NCBI RefSeq assembly: GCF_019649055.1
Contig: NW_026570243.1
Location: 372,001-436,000, forward strand
Source of the DNA: Paramacrobiotus metropolitanus
Lineage: Eukaryota; Tardigrada; Eutardigrada; Parachela; Macrobiotidae
Direction of reading: 5' to 3'
Length of the DNA: 64,000 nucleotides
Positions 1 through 13,157 of this stretch are shown here, piece by piece. Position 1 is the stretch's first letter, and each line of letters begins with the position of its first letter. The notes under the pieces were generated by a model. That model was not told the origin of the DNA. It did no database searches and saw only the letters and a program-made list of their open reading frames with translations. The position numbers and the translations under genes are program-made.

Positions 1-3000
1 CACTTTTGCGTCCAAGGCGCTGAGAGGATCATCAAGTACAAAAACCTGCAACATTAATACTGGTCGTAATTTCGTGTTTTATCAAGACACAAAATATATT
101 TTTATTGTGCAGGTACGTGTGTAAGATTATGTGTGAAGTTAAAAGATTCTTAATTATGCATTGTGTGTGAAGTACACGAGTCAATTTTACATACAGAGTA
201 CACAAAATATTTTTAACTGTTGAGGCAATTTTGGAAAGCACACAAATAGAGCAGGGTGTAATTATATTATTTTGAGAAGTACTATACCTATGCCTTACTT
301 CTGCATGGCCGTAAACAGTTCGCGCTAAACAGAGCCGCTGCTGTTGTCCTCCGCTCAAATTTGAACCTTGATCCGATAACACAGTTTCATCCCGTTCTTG
401 GAATGACTCAATATCCTCTTCAAGAGCGCAGTCCTGCACAACGGTTTGGTAGGCAGACTTTTGAAATGGCCGGCCAAATAAAATATTGTCTTTGATTGAC
501 CGGCTTTGCAGCCATGCTTGTTGCGGCATGTATGCAATTGATTCCTATGGAAAACAGTTTTGTCGGAAAATTTGCTGTCATACTCGTAATAGCTACTAGT
601 ATTTTAAATTGTAGCATGGGTCTTCGTGCATGTTGTAAATTTGATTCCCTTATTGCCTAGAACGCCAGGCTGTACGAATAATACGGATCAGTTGTTAGAA
701 TCGAGGTGGGACTAAACGTCAGTTGCGTTTTCGCAATAATTATTCGGTTAAAAATGTGCAAAATAATTTCCAGCGCGTCTTGGGATGAGATAACATTGTC
801 TTACCGCTGATTCAACGGTTCCCGATCGCCGATTCATCAGTCCTAGTAAGGCGCGACATAGGGCGGTTTTTCCTATAATTTAGATCGCTGCGTCATAGGA
901 AATGTTTGTTTGTTGCGGAAATGTATGTACCAGATCCGGCTTGGCCCACAATACCGACTAGCTTGCCGGCTGGGATTTCCAGGTTGATATTCGACAAGCA
1001 CTCATGACCAGGCTCGGCTGACCATGCGAAATAACCGTTACGAATTGTGACGGCTGTACTGTAGTTGGCGGGCTGTTGTTTGCCGGTACTTACGCCGGAC
1101 ACGTAAGGTTTGGGTTCGTCAGCATTAAGTGCACTCGTGAGGCGCGTTTTCGCCACCATTGCCTAGGGTACAAAAAATAGTTAACGATGAACTTTGCTGA
1201 AAGATCAAAATTGGTATTTATAAACTACGCGGGAAAACGCAAAGTGACCTAAAAGTACGTATCATGTCATAAATAATTTGAGCAATTTGCGTTGAACGAG
1301 TATGTTAGATACAGAGAATTTTTATTGCATAGAAAGCTATGATCCTGTTAAAAGATCTCGTACTACCTGAATGACGTTTCCAATAGTAGGAGGGAGCATA
1401 TTCATTGGGTTTTTTAAGATGTTAAAAACAGCGATGGCAACAAACGCCTCTTCACTGTCCAGAACATGGCCGGCCAACACGTAGCAAGCAAACGTTGCTA
1501 AAGCCACAATGAAAGGTGACATAATGGAATAAAACGTAGAGAACGCGGTAAGATACGCTATCGATCGCAATGTTTTCAACTAAAAAAAGCAAACTGTGAA
1601 TAAACTGCATTAACCAGCTACCATATCGCTGTTAGTGGATAGTACGGCAATTTTAATACCTCGTCAGAACGAAATCGAAATATTCGTTTTTCGTAGATTC
1701 CTTCCCACGCGTGCAGTTTTAGAAGTTTGATTGCCCGAAAGACTTCGCCAGTTAACCGTACACGAGCGTCTTTTGCCACCATTTGTTTCACCTGGACAAG
1801 TACAATCTAAGAAGTCTAATTAATATTAATGCAGATGTTTCATGATTCGTAGCGTATTCAATTTTCTAGGTAGTACTTTGTATGTATAAATCTAGATGAA
1901 TAATCAGAATTTTTTGTCACAACTGCTTTATATAACTTAAACCATTTGCTTTGTTCTAACAATAAATGGATTTTACTTGTCACTGCTGTGCTCCTACCTG
2001 AAGTCGCTTACTCCACACTGCAATGCCGACTTCAATGGGTATACTCAAAACCATAACACCCAATCCAGCAAATGCTGATGCACCCAAAACATTATGCAAC
2101 AGGTACATGGAAATGCCGATCTGAAGTGGCACTTCCCATAACTGATTTATAAATGATGATAAATCCATAATCCGCTGCGCGTCCACCGAGATCAGGTTAG
2201 TCGGCTGGAATTGTTTTGCATTTGCTTCACTTCGTGTAAACGGCCCGGTGCGCAAAATCTGTAATAAGCAAGACATATTTAATCAACGGCCTGGATTAAA
2301 CATTATTTACAGTATATTTAGAAATTATTTGTTAAAGTGCCAGAAATGCAGTTCAGTGTGCACGCGTGCGTGAAAATTTTTAACAAAATCTAACAAAATG
2401 GACAAAAAATCTGCCGTTTTGATTTCGCATTACCTTTCTGTAAACTGCGCTCATCAACGCCGTGCGTATTCGTAGTCCCAAAATATTGCACCGATGGAAA
2501 TAATGTCCAATAGACATGGTCTGGATCATGGAAGCAAGGAGTAACAATGCGGCAAAAAGATAACCTTTCCAAATTTCATCCTTAGGATGTTTGACAAAGA
2601 AGATCAACCGGCGCAATAGTTCTGGCACCGAGAACAACATGGCATTGTAGATTAATTTCAGAAAGCAGCTAAACATGAGCTCCATCCAAAATGCTTTCAA
2701 CAACACCGTCCCTAGCGGAACAGAAGACATGCGTGCTGCATAATTATCCCAGTGTTTAAAAAATATAGCCGACACGGTTTTGGCTTTCTCCTGTGGACTT
2801 AATCGCCATAAATTGTCCACAGTGAATGTTGATTTCCAGCCGCGATACACGATTCTGTTGTGCAAAGAAAAATATAAGAACCCCAAAAAGCCTAAAAATA
2901 GTGTAGTACAGAAAAGAGAAATGTTGTCAGTTTATCGTATAAAAGACTGTAAAACGGTTGCGTGCGAAAAAGGGGCGATATATATATGTAACGTACCCTT

Positions 3001-4597
3001 TATAAAGGAAATGACTAGCGGTAATTGTGTAATAAACACTTTCCTCCGGCTTTACAGAGCGTATGTTAAATTCAGCTTTTGCACAGTGTTGTAAGCACAT
3101 CAATACCACTAGCAAGCCAAGCGCATTTTATGCGTCCCCACAAACTATTCCTATTAGACAACCTCAAAATTTAATGTTGTCATGTTAAAATTTTGAGATT
3201 GTAGACTTGCCGGTTAAACCACCAGAACAACAGCTGACTGAGGAACGGCGAATGCCTTTCCGGGGATGCAAACTACAAATTCAACACAATCAAAAACACC
3301 ATATTAAAACTACTGTATTAAAGTTAAGGTGAAAGGTGAATTTGCAGTGCGGATACTTACGCTCTGAACATCTTTGTCGAAATGGCATGAATACGAAGAG
3401 AAGGAGGAAAATATCAGCAGCGCCAGTATTAAGGCACTTTGTATTATTTGAACAGCCACGCGGAATTTTTCCGTTAAACTGTCGACACCCTAAAAATAAG
3501 TGGATAATAATTGAATAATTGTTAAACCTAGATAAGAATTTCATAACCAGTTTACTGGTAATGTGTACGAAAACCTACAAGGTCAATGAGAAGTTTTATC
3601 TGCGTCCGGAGGATCACACCTTCCGTAATAGCCGTCAGCAACCAAAAAATAAACAATGCTCCATTAGACGCGCGCCGCTTCCGCCAGTCCAGTACCACAT
3701 AAGAAATGTACAAAACCTGCAATGAGAATTATCTATGCTTTGCGTTATTATTCTCGTCTGCTACATGGTAAACTCCATTCGGTCCACTGTAAGCAGTTTT
3801 GTTTCAAACAAATCGGTAAATATTTCAAAAACTGTGTCATTAGGATAGCTGACACGGCAACTACTGTTCGTCAAAACAAGTGCATTCCTGACCGAACTTA
3901 CGTAGGTTGATAACTGGATTACGGCCATAAAAATGTCGGCGTACTGGTGGACGGGAACGTCGTAACCCAGTACCGGTCGGGATCCATACACCGCCAGACC
4001 ATAGGAGGAAAAGATCAACTCCATAATACTGGTGGCGCACAATATACTTCCCATTGTCTGAATTCGATAAAGATCAATAATCATATTAATTTATCTATCT
4101 TATAGTTATACGGTACGAGTATTATACTTGTACATAATACAATATCTACATGTACAATGCCACAGGGCGCATGTATACCTGTAGACGAATCAAATGCAAC
4201 ACTGCTTACCATCTTCGTCCAGAACAGATACGTTCCGGTATCTTTCCCTGATGTTTTCTTATGCGCAATAATGCACAGTTGTATGGGGAAGAAAATCCAC
4301 AAGAATGCGCATGGAATAACAGTAAGGATTGTCTTTTGGAAGCAGTTGGTAAAGTCCGGATCATCCGTGTACCAGGTCAGGTTGTTGTCCTGTAATTAAT
4401 ATCACGTAAAAGCGCGCGTGTATAAACTGACTGACTTACAGTCATACGATCGAGTACAATCTGAGCATCCGGCGCCCGCCCACAAAAACATGACTATTTT
4501 ATTTTTCCGTAGTATTGAAATCCTTGTTATATGTTTCGCGAATTACCCATAGCGGAGAATCACAAAACACGGCCGCGCCGTCATCAGGGTCCATCAT
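1..4597 (-). CDS. ABCC/MRP-type ABC transporter, N-terminal 778 residues (3' end outside window)
   Basis: Full-length ABC exporter of the MRP (ABCC) family, which pumps organic anions and conjugates across membranes. Exons on the minus strand: 4547-4597, 4210-4389, 3902-4057, 3579-3716, 3361-3489, 3211-3272, 2434-2854, 1998-2258, 1660-1791, 1367-1579, 931-1162, 805-872, 299-544 and 45 to the window edge; all phases agree. The start MMDPDDG precedes FCDSPLW and LTWYTDDPDF, the typical MRP N terminus. TMD0 is followed by FLSQLLFWWFNR and TMD1 with the NLISVDAQR motif. NBD1 shows Walker A GQAGSGKT, Q-loop MPQQAWL, signature LSGGQQQR and Walker B VFVLDDPLSALDAKV at the edge. Walker B falls near residue 770, as in human ABCC1. 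TMD2 and NBD2 lie beyond position 1. The intron between 3211 and 2854 must use a GC donor to keep frame. Family certain; subfamily (MRP1-like, long form) likely. Confidence 0.95.
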
Positions 4598-6572
4598 CGG
4601 AGACACCAATTTAAACCAAACACCAGTTTTTTATCCAAACCAATGATGTTCCAAATACCTCCCGTTGTACGGATGAGAATATCACTACAAATGTACAATG
4701 ACACACTGTCTTCTAAACTAAGCTTACTGAAGTAAATTTTCTAAACTAATCCACACCAAAATTTTGATAATAATTTTGGAGAAAACTAGAGAAAATTTGT
4801 GGAAACTGCATACTCGTACTGGTCATAACCCTGTGCCGACTCAAAGTTGGCCACTATAACAATACGATGAGCAGTTTTTCCCAAGTACTGCGCATTGTAC
4901 GCTAATTTCAAGATGACCGCACTTGTCAGCAACAAATTCCAATAATTTATGCCACCTCTTCTCGAAATGATTAAGTGCTCTTGACAGAGTAAAATATCCA
5001 AAAAAAACAGTTAAACAGCAGCTGACCGGGAGATTACACCAGCACTGCACATTTCCGGTGTAAAACATGTAGGGTTGCAATTTGCCACCAAATACATTTA
5101 ACTGAGACGTTTCTAGTTTGTACTTCAAGAACGATTTAAAATTAATGACACTTATACAAATTGAAAATTATACGGAAAATGAATATACAAACCATGCACA
5201 GCCTGTCCTTGCAGATTGGGAGGTACGAGTAGTGTTTATCTCAAAATCGTAAAATGAAATTCAACTAAAATTTAGCATCTTTAAAACAATTTCTGACGGA
5301 CGTTTCTCGCGGTACAGATACATCCACAAGGGGACTTACGTATCGTCATTTATTATACTTTAAGAATTGCTGTACATAAGGTACGTAAGATTTGGGTTAG
5401 AAAATGACTTTTCCAAACGACACTTGACATGCGCGAAAGTGGATTGCTTATGCGCAAAGGTCAAGCCATATTACAGCTTGGTCCGATCACAAATTCAATG
5501 GATCAAGGGTGTACGATCAACACAGCTACCCTACTTTTACAACAGCTTCTCACAAGATAAAACACAGGTCTCTGTTCCTTAAGTTTTAAACAGCATTTCT
5601 AAAGGTCGCTGTACTTCTAAAATGGTAACCGACAATGAATCACGAAGCTGTCTGGTACGAATGTTTGCAAATGCTGATATTTTCGGAATTTAGCAGAATT
5701 GTTGTTAATGCTCAGTCAAAGGTAGCATAAAAATAAATGTATTACCAGAATGAGATGGAAAACACTGACCATTTATCCGTTAAATACCATCACAGCAAAA
5801 TAGCAATTTGCCCAAACAAGTGGTTTAATAATTTTAGATAGGCACTTTGCAATTATGCATAACTGATTCGCAGTTTAACTCATACCATTCAAAATACAAT
5901 ACTACAAATGTATAAAATACGTTACAATACAATATGCAACAGGTAAACAAACTTTAATATATTTTAACTGCATACAGTCAGAATGGATTTGTATGTTATT
6001 ACGGAATACGGATCAACTGTCAACCGCTGGCTTCAAGCAACCGAGATCCCCAACCACTAAGCAATCCAGATCCCCCAACCAAAGTTTACTATACGCGCGG
6101 AGAGGCATCCTTGTCAAGTATACTGAAATTGCGCCAGCGAAAACATTAATAAGAAAGTCGAACAATTAAGATCGTAGACCAGTGTCACAGCGCGTAAATA
6201 CCGTATAAGCCATAATACTCGTACAATAATTATACTCGTATGAGTGTGCAATTATGGATTAGCTGCTGGCCTGCTGGTCAAGTTTCTGTCGCGACAGGCC
6301 GATGTCGGTATTCAACTATTCATTGAGTTGGAGTTTTCAAGTGAGACAGAATACCAGAAGATTATTTCAGTTTAGGTAATTGTTCAAGTTTCGTATTTTC
6401 TGCAGTAATTTGGTATCAATGTACAGGCCAGTTCACGGATCGAGTCAGAGCAGAGCAGATCAGGCAATCCAACCAAACTTATTCCCCAAAAAACGTACAA
6501 AAGGCTGAGCATTCATGAATCAACAACTGAAATTACTGCAAGTCACAACATCACATAGAACGTCGTTAAAAC
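4598..6572. other. Intergenic, AT-rich, no supported gene
   Basis: Region between the ABCC start codon and the 3' end of the next minus-strand gene. It holds the presumed ABCC promoter and several copies of the TACTCGTA/TACGAGTA octamer (5224, 6216, 6233). A minus-strand frame at 4786-5128 is open, but I could not join it to other exons or match it to a family. Confidence 0.5.
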
Positions 6573-8616
6573 TTAAAATTTCGGATCACACAATGGTTCA
6601 CGTATGTCATTTATCATTGTGCAAAGTTTGTCTTGGTCCGTTCGACTAAAAAGTAAAATCCCCCCTTCCATTTGGCTGGGCAGTCTTATACTGTCCACTC
6701 TGGATTCGCGATCATAAGAAAAACAGCTGGAAGATCCTTCGGAAAACATTTTATTAATAAATTCCGCATCTGTATTTGCAGAGTCAGTATGATTTTTCGT
6801 TGCTCGACACGAAAGTCCTTCGAGAGATCCATAGTGGGCTTGATGATCTCTTTTTGTTTCTAATGCATAAGCAATCTGACCTGGAATTATCAATTAACTA
6901 TCTCACTTACTATAATAAACAAAATGGCACATGTACACAAAGACAGGAAAAGATTCAGTGCTCTAACTATAACACTGCTCGAATAAGAATTAAAGATGTT
7001 GTACAGCAATCTTAACTGTTGCATTAGAGGCGCACCTATCGTTAAAAAAAATAAACGATCGCGGAGAGATAGATTTAATCAACAGAATATTTCGGTCTAT
7101 TGCCAACCACTACTCAGCCATTCTAGTCAACCAATTAGCCAATCACGCACAAAAACAAAACCGCGACAAAACGCAAAATCATAATAATACTTATATGATT
7201 TATGAGTGATACACTGCGGCGCATTATATCACTGCGGTGATGTGCTAAAAATTATACTGCCAAACAAAATTATTGCGTGAATGGAAATTTGTAAAAGTAC
7301 TTAATAGTGGCAACGTGTCACGTATCAGAATACTGAAGAGTCTTTGTAAATTTTGAACAACCGTTACGATACCAAAATCGTAAACAATGTCATGGAAGCT
7401 TCAAGTAAGTCAGAAAGAAGACAGGTCAGAGAACTCAAGAAAACCTTCAAATACCACTGTGCAAAAAAACAGCACTGCGATAAACATTTAAAAAGCAAGC
7501 TGCAAGCACGGTAAGGAAAGCAATCTTACCTAGGACATTTATGCCATCGCCGATATCTTTTAACTCGTGCATATTCTCAAACGATATACCGCGTCTTCCT
7601 AGCAATCCATTCGGGCACGCATACTGCACGAAGGAATCATCCAGATACTTCCATAGATGTCCAGCATCCAAAGTTTGGGAAAATCCCGAAGGCATCATGA
7701 AATCAATGCGTCCATTCTCCACTTTGAACACGACAAAATACTGCCAACCTTCATCCAGATCATCCTCCAAAGGCACATTTACGCACAGAACCGGAACACT
7801 GCCCTGGCGTAACCAGTACGCCAACATTCTGTCTAACGAGAGATTCATACTGGACCGCACCGGAAAGAAACGCCCAGTGACGGCTCCGCACGAAGACCGC
7901 ACGGCTGCGGCGATAAAATCAGCAGGAAAAACGGCGCCGTCGCGGTATAACTTTACCAGATCTACAATCGTCTCTGGCTGCGGGGGCAATTCGTTATCGT
8001 CATGAGGACAGGCATGATATTCAACATCCATCGCGAATAATAACACTTGCAACCAGCTTCCTTCGAGATCGTCGAGAGCATCCGTGAATCTCAGGTGTTC
8101 AGTACTGGATATGAATGCTGATCTATTCTTAATCTCCACAGGAGAATCCGCCGCAGACCACCTAAACTCATAATATAAATAAAATAAATTCTAAATAAAT
8201 TCTAAATCAATCTAAATAAATTATAAATAAATTATAAATAAAAAAATTTAAATTCTAAATAAAATAATTATAAATAAAAAAATATAAATTCTCGATAACC
8301 ATCAGTGCTGGTTTGGTCTGGTGCTGCGGGGGTTATGGTTAGCAACGTTGAAATTCTTTCTGTTGTGACATGCCGTTTACGATATGACAGCTGATAAAAT
8401 CACATGAGATCACAGGATACGATGATACCGTAGATAGCAGAAGAATGTTTTTTACTCTTATAACATTTACCATAGTGATACATCATCGCCATCGACAGGC
8501 TGCTCCGGAGGGTTATGCTCCTCAAAGTCGTCTGGTTTCTCTTCAAAGTTTCGCACACGAGACGCGCGAGAGCAATCGGGATCCGCGCAAGGACTGATAA
8601 ATGTTGGTAACTCCAT
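6573..8616 (-). CDS. Unrecognised 324-aa protein, three exons
   Basis: Assembled exons 8471-8616, 7530-8161 and 6573-6769 give 975 nt (324 codons plus stop) with matching phases 2 and 1. The ATG at 8616 is the first in frame. Residues 1-50 are acidic, proline-containing and probably disordered (EEHNPPEQPVDGDDVSLW). The rest looks globular: LEGSWLQVLLFAMDVEY, PETIVDLVKLYRDGAVFP, then LCVNVPL, WQYFVVFKVENGRIDFMMP and, in the last exon, GGILLFSRTDQDKL. The order of hydrophobic strand, [WH]xxFVVFxxENGRIDFMMP and a final ILLFSR strand recalls the C39/papain-like fold, but no catalytic Cys/His pair is evident, so this is only a structural guess. The 760-bp second intron is the least certain part; the terminal exon could belong elsewhere. 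Function unknown. Confidence 0.6.
8163..8292. repeat. AT-rich degenerate tandem repeat (TAAATAAATTC-like)
   Basis: About 130 bp made of irregular copies of ATAAATAAATTCTAAA, lying in the first intron of the unrecognised gene directly upstream of its second exon. It is simple-sequence DNA with no coding potential. Confidence 0.85.
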
Positions 8617-9822
8617 TCAAGAATCCACAACGTTTTTGTGGCATCGATATAGGTAGGTAGAACTAGAGGCTTAGAGCTACTACACACCTGAATGAAGAGT
8701 GCTCGCAGTAATACGTACAGTACTATACGAAGCGATACAGTGGTTATCTGAGATCAAAATTCAGACCAAAAACTACGAGTAGAATAACATGAAACGTTCA
8801 GGGGCTTTACTACAGAAATGCTTTGTTTTACATTTTTTGTTTTACACATTGGATGGGGACAAAAAAACCAAAAAAAAATTTAAAAACCTTTGAAAAAGAT
8901 AAGCAAGCAGCTGCGAAAAATCTCCAGTACATGGACTTAACTTAACTTTAATGTTGTTCTAGGCGACAAATTAGTCACACAGATTGTTAGTAAGTTTGCT
9001 CACAAAATAATAGGGCAGCAACAGAGAGAATATAAATCAGCAAAGTGGAGTTTGGGCATAAGTCGTAATAGCTATAAATGTTGATAAAAACACATGGTTC
9101 TGTAATATGACAAGCGGGCAATTACATATGTTTTAAAGAAGGAGTAAAACGGCGGTTGGAAGTTAAGTAATCAGAAAAGATCTGAATTATTATTAGCATG
9201 TTAGAAATGACGAGTAAGAGGCTGGAGATGCGGAATGGTAGAATAAGAATCTTCTTTCGAAGAACTTCGAAAGAATAAGCGCACACCAAGGGTGGTTAAC
9301 TGGCCACTAGGATAGCACAAAGCCACAAAGTGCACAAACCACAATCGTATTCATCCGTGGGAATGGAAAGCAGGTTTCTGAAATTCATAATCCCCAATTC
9401 TAATGCTCTGTCTGCTGTCGGTATACAGTAATACTGAAGTCATTTCATGATTATTTGTTATTATTGAACTGCGTAAATTGATTGCAATTTTGACTGCTCT
9501 TTAAGACTAAAAATCTTTAAAACAGAAATTCAGTTCAAGTAGAGTAGAACAGCTTTATCAGATACACTAACAACTGCATTTATCAACTTCAGTACTTACC
9601 ACAAAACTCAAGCACAAGTAGGCAGAAATGCACACAAAGTCGAAAACATAAAAAATACAAAAAAGGGTGGCAGTGTATAAAAATTAGAAAAGTACAAAAA
9701 AGAAACAAACGGGACGATCACTTGGGAAATATCACACAATCAACAGATCGATATCAATAGCAGCAGCACAAAAACGACTAAGAAGACGACATATCATCCC
9801 GGGTATCCTGTATACTGCACTT
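8617..9822. other. Intergenic, no gene seen
   Basis: AT-rich sequence between the start of the unrecognised gene and the stop codon of the aldo-keto reductase, both on the minus strand. No frame longer than noise and no recognisable RNA gene. It probably contains the promoter of the former and the 3' UTR of the latter. Confidence 0.5.
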
Positions 9823-11868
9823 TCACAATCCAAGCTTGTATCCGTCAGGCAGGTCATTATCCAGCTTCTCTTGCATACCTTCACGGTTTTTTAGACATCG
9901 ACCAACATGCATCGCATCCAAAACAGCCATGTGTCGATCGGCCAAACTGAAGTCCAAAACCTAAGAATTGTAGCAGATTTTCATCTTTTGTCAGTTCTAT
10001 GCAATCAGTATTTATTAACCAGTGATAGTGCCGCTAACTTCCGCTGCGCCGGAAACGCCAGTACAAATTCAAGTTTTGGGCACAAAAACTGACGAATAAT
10101 CCTCCATAACCATCAAGAAATCACGCTTACATCAATATTTTCGCGTAGGCGCTGGCAATTTGTCGATTTTGGTATGGTAACTACTCCGCTTTGGATAGAC
10201 CAGCGAAGCAGAATTTGCGCTGGTGTTTTCCCATACTGCTGAGCAATCTCATTAACCGCCGGTATTTTAATAAATGTTCCTTTCCCCAACGGACAGTATC
10301 CCTCAAACTGAATATCATTGTCCTGGCAAAACTGCAGCAGGGAAGGAGATCGATTAAGGACATGGAACTCCGACTGGTTAACATGGGGGACAATGCTGGC
10401 ATAATTCATCATTTCAATCAGATCATCTTCGGTGTAGTTGCTCACGCCGACAGCTCGACATAAACCTAACGACAATCAGATTAAAAATGGTGATAAGGAA
10501 GAAATAACCACAGTAATAAATAATCTGACCAACTGTTTTTCGTACAGTTTACTTTATGGTGCCGCGCCCAAAATCAAAACACTTATGCGATATTATCAAC
10601 AAAATTTTCCGAAAAAATAACAAATTACAGCGTCGCAGCGTTATATGATTCACAGAAGGTTAACGGTTACAAAAAAGCAAGACACGGTCGATAACAGCTA
10701 ACAATAACAAAAAAAACCACCACAGCCTAATATCTACAGCAACCATAAAACGATTAAAACCAAAGCCGATAACTACAGGTTAAACTGTCACTAAATACTG
10801 TATATATACTTGTACGAAAAAAATGAGTACAAGTAGGTAGTTATGTTACCTTCATCATACAAAAGTTCTAATTCCCTCCAGGTTTCTTCCAGCAATTGCT
10901 TGGGATTGCTACACCATCCAGGAACGAGCGGCCAGTGAAGAAGGTAGAGATCTAAAAACGTTATACAAAAAGTGTCATTCCGTGCAACTACGATGCATTA
11001 ATATGTTATATCTGCAGCAGCATTACCCAAATAATCCACACTGAGCCGCTTTAGAGATCCCAACAAAGCTGATTTGGTAGTCGATTTCCCATAATCGCTC
11101 GGCCACAATTTGCTGGTTAAAAATAAATCTTCCCGATTACGCTGACTTTCTGCGATAGCTTTCGACAACAGTCCTTCATTTCCGTAGCGTTTCGCGGTAT
11201 CTACAAAATGTTTCTTAAAACAGGCTGCACAAGTCACAACACAACTTTATTGTAGAAGTAAGAACACACGGTCACATCAATACTGCTCGTTGCCGAAGCC
11301 GTTCAAAAATCGAACAACATCTGCCTTTCACTCTTTTTCATTACTTCGTATGGTTAAATATATCCTACAATTACATTTTATTATGGATTCAGACTTGAGT
11401 CATTGATAACAACATTAAACCAAATTTAGCGCTTCGCGTCCATTACTGTCAGCGCCGCAACTTACAAGCAACAACAATACAACAACAAAAACCAAAACAA
11501 CCAACAAAAACCTAACGATCGAATGAGATATTTACGTAAACTTACAGTTTTTTTATGTTTCCACAGACAGCCTTAGAATAAAGCGACCAAAGTCCCACTT
11601 ACAGACTTACCTATCAGTTCATATCCGCATGTTTTCAAAGCATAGACCGCTGCCTCGTGCGAATATCCTCCGGAATGTGACGTCCCTGTAAACACAAACA
11701 GCAAAACAATGAATAATGATTTAAAATAATAATAATTTAACGCAATAATGGCTCTGCATCATAAAACCTATTTGTCAACCCTGGGATCACGTTATTTATT
11801 ACTCCAACACCCATACCTAATCCAAGTTTCGGAATTCGCACTTGATTCGAAAGAGAAAAATATTCCAT
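9823..11868 (-). CDS. Aldo-keto reductase, 291 aa
   Basis: NAD(P)H-dependent carbonyl reductase of the aldo-keto reductase superfamily, cytosolic (beta/alpha)8 barrel. Six exons: 11817-11868, 11611-11685, 11027-11200, 10850-10951, 10131-10465 and 9823-9960; 876 nt in frame. It starts MEYFSLSNQVRIPKLGLGT, the usual AKR opening. The catalytic tetrad is complete: Asp43 (YELIDTA), Tyr48 (KRYGNE), Lys73 (LTSKLW) and His106 (LYLLHWP). Later motifs are CRAVGVSNY, NQSEFHVLNR and the cofactor-binding IPKSTNCQRLRENIDV. Its length is short for the family (typically 310-330) because the C-terminal loop ends early at YKLGL. That loop usually sets substrate choice, so no substrate is proposed. The most similar groups are the compact AKR2/AKR5-type reductases rather than mammalian AKR1 hydroxysteroid dehydrogenases (inference). 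Confidence 0.93.
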
Positions 11869-12705
11869 CCCACATGCATGTCACGTACCAGAAAATATGT
11901 CATATCTATGCCACCAAACTATGGAAGAAATATTTACGTCAAATTAATCTGAAAAATTCACATTACTAGTACTTAATTTTAAAGAATTATTCAAATCACC
12001 GTAAACTGTACTTAATACCATCCTGCTTGATGCCTGCACCAGAGTGAAACTACAGTAGTGCACGCGATATGTATGGAGTGATAAATAAGTACTCAAAATT
12101 TGGCGAGGCGTACAGCTGCAGCAGAGCTGCTGCGGTGCAGTTGCATTAATTTTGCCATTCACCATCAGCTGTACGTCGTGACTGACCGCATTCCACCGGC
12201 ATAGTTGTATGTCTAATGTCTATTGTCTGGCGCATTCATACCAAGTTAACTTCTCAATAATGTTCCCACGAAAACAAAAGGATTTTCTTTAGCGAAATAT
12301 TACTGTGTTCCAGATAATTCCGACATTATGATATACTTTCGAATTGAAGTTTATTATGGATGTCATTTTTCACTATACTTTAGGTTCGGAAGTCATTTAA
12401 AACTTCGAAACTTTTTTTATCAGTTAAATCTTTCGCGTCACGATTCACATGTTGTTGTCGTCCGATCACTGGACGTTATTGCGTTGCGCTAACAACAGCT
12501 GCACTCGTACCGCCTCGCTGTCTACTCCAGGTGCCAGAAAAACTCCTTTTGATACCACACCCTCGCAACCGCTTGCCAGCAGCAGGTATAAAAACCCGAT
12601 AACGGCGCAGTCTGTCCGTCATTTGTTTAGGCGTCGTGTTCGATTTGACTAGAATCAACCATCAATGTTCTCCAAATCTGGACTTACGTCTGTAATTTTT
12701 TCTGA
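11869..12705. other. Upstream region of the reductase, with a plus-strand TATA box
   Basis: Contains the reductase promoter side. At 12587-12593 there is a TATAAAA box on the plus strand, in a GC-richer patch and followed about 22 bp later by an initiator-like CAGTCT. No convincing plus-strand coding sequence follows it, so what it serves, if anything, is unclear. Confidence 0.4.
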
Positions 12706-12869
12706 CTAAAGTTGTTTGGTGCTTGTTTCGGTTTTCAGCTGCCCTTTACAATCACACGGAAGTGCATACTGTGCCTTCATGGATATTCCGATTTGATCAC
12801 CTTTTGCTTTTGAACACCAGGCGGATGCGCCTAGGTGGCAGAATCCACTGTCACCGGGATAGCATTCGT
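12706..12869 (-). CDS. Possible terminal exon of a cysteine-rich secreted peptide
   Basis: Minus-strand open frame from a splice acceptor (CAACAGTAG) at 12870 to TAG at 12706. It encodes 53 residues with five cysteines: ECYPGDSGFC, GASAWCSK and LPCDCKGQ. Cysteine density and Gly/Pro content resemble disulfide-rich secreted peptides, but no family is recognised. No upstream exon with a signal peptide could be joined. Related DNA units at 12947-13013 and 13105-13157 carry a TAA where this exon has GAA, so they look like decayed copies. The opposite strand is also open here, which weakens the call. Confidence 0.3.
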
Positions 12870-13157
12870 CTACTGTTGGAAGTTCTTAATATTAATTTAT
12901 AATTTTTCACTGTTCTGTTCTGCGTGGATTCTGTGGCGGCAATTCGGCATGAGCGGGGGTTGATGCACCCAGGTGGCCATTTAAGCCAATCTGGTCACCG
13001 GGCATGCATTAGCCCTCGGTCGCGTCGATACTGGATTATTTCCGGATTTTCAGATTATGCCGGGATTTGTGATGCTCCACCGATCGGTTCCTCAGAGGAA
13101 GCTGGTGCTGCTCAGGGTGGCCAGGAAATCCATTCTGGTCACCGGGCATGCATTAGC
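12815..13157. repeat. Three degenerate direct repeats around CACCGGG..GCATT
   Basis: Three units of about 55 bp near 12820-12868, 12950-13013 and 13105-13157 share the order GG(T/C)GGC...C(T)GTCACCGGG...GCATT. The second and third share 23 identical bases (12991-13013 and 13135-13157). Read on the minus strand they give related peptides beginning PGD(S/Q). They look like duplicated exon fragments of the cysteine-rich frame at 12706-12869. Confidence 0.6.

Noticed and set aside
4786-5128. Overlapping minus-strand frames with hydrophobic stretches upstream of ABCC
   Set aside because: Considered as TMD0 exons, but the complete MRP N terminus is already accounted for at 4547-4597 and the residues do not resemble MRP proteins.
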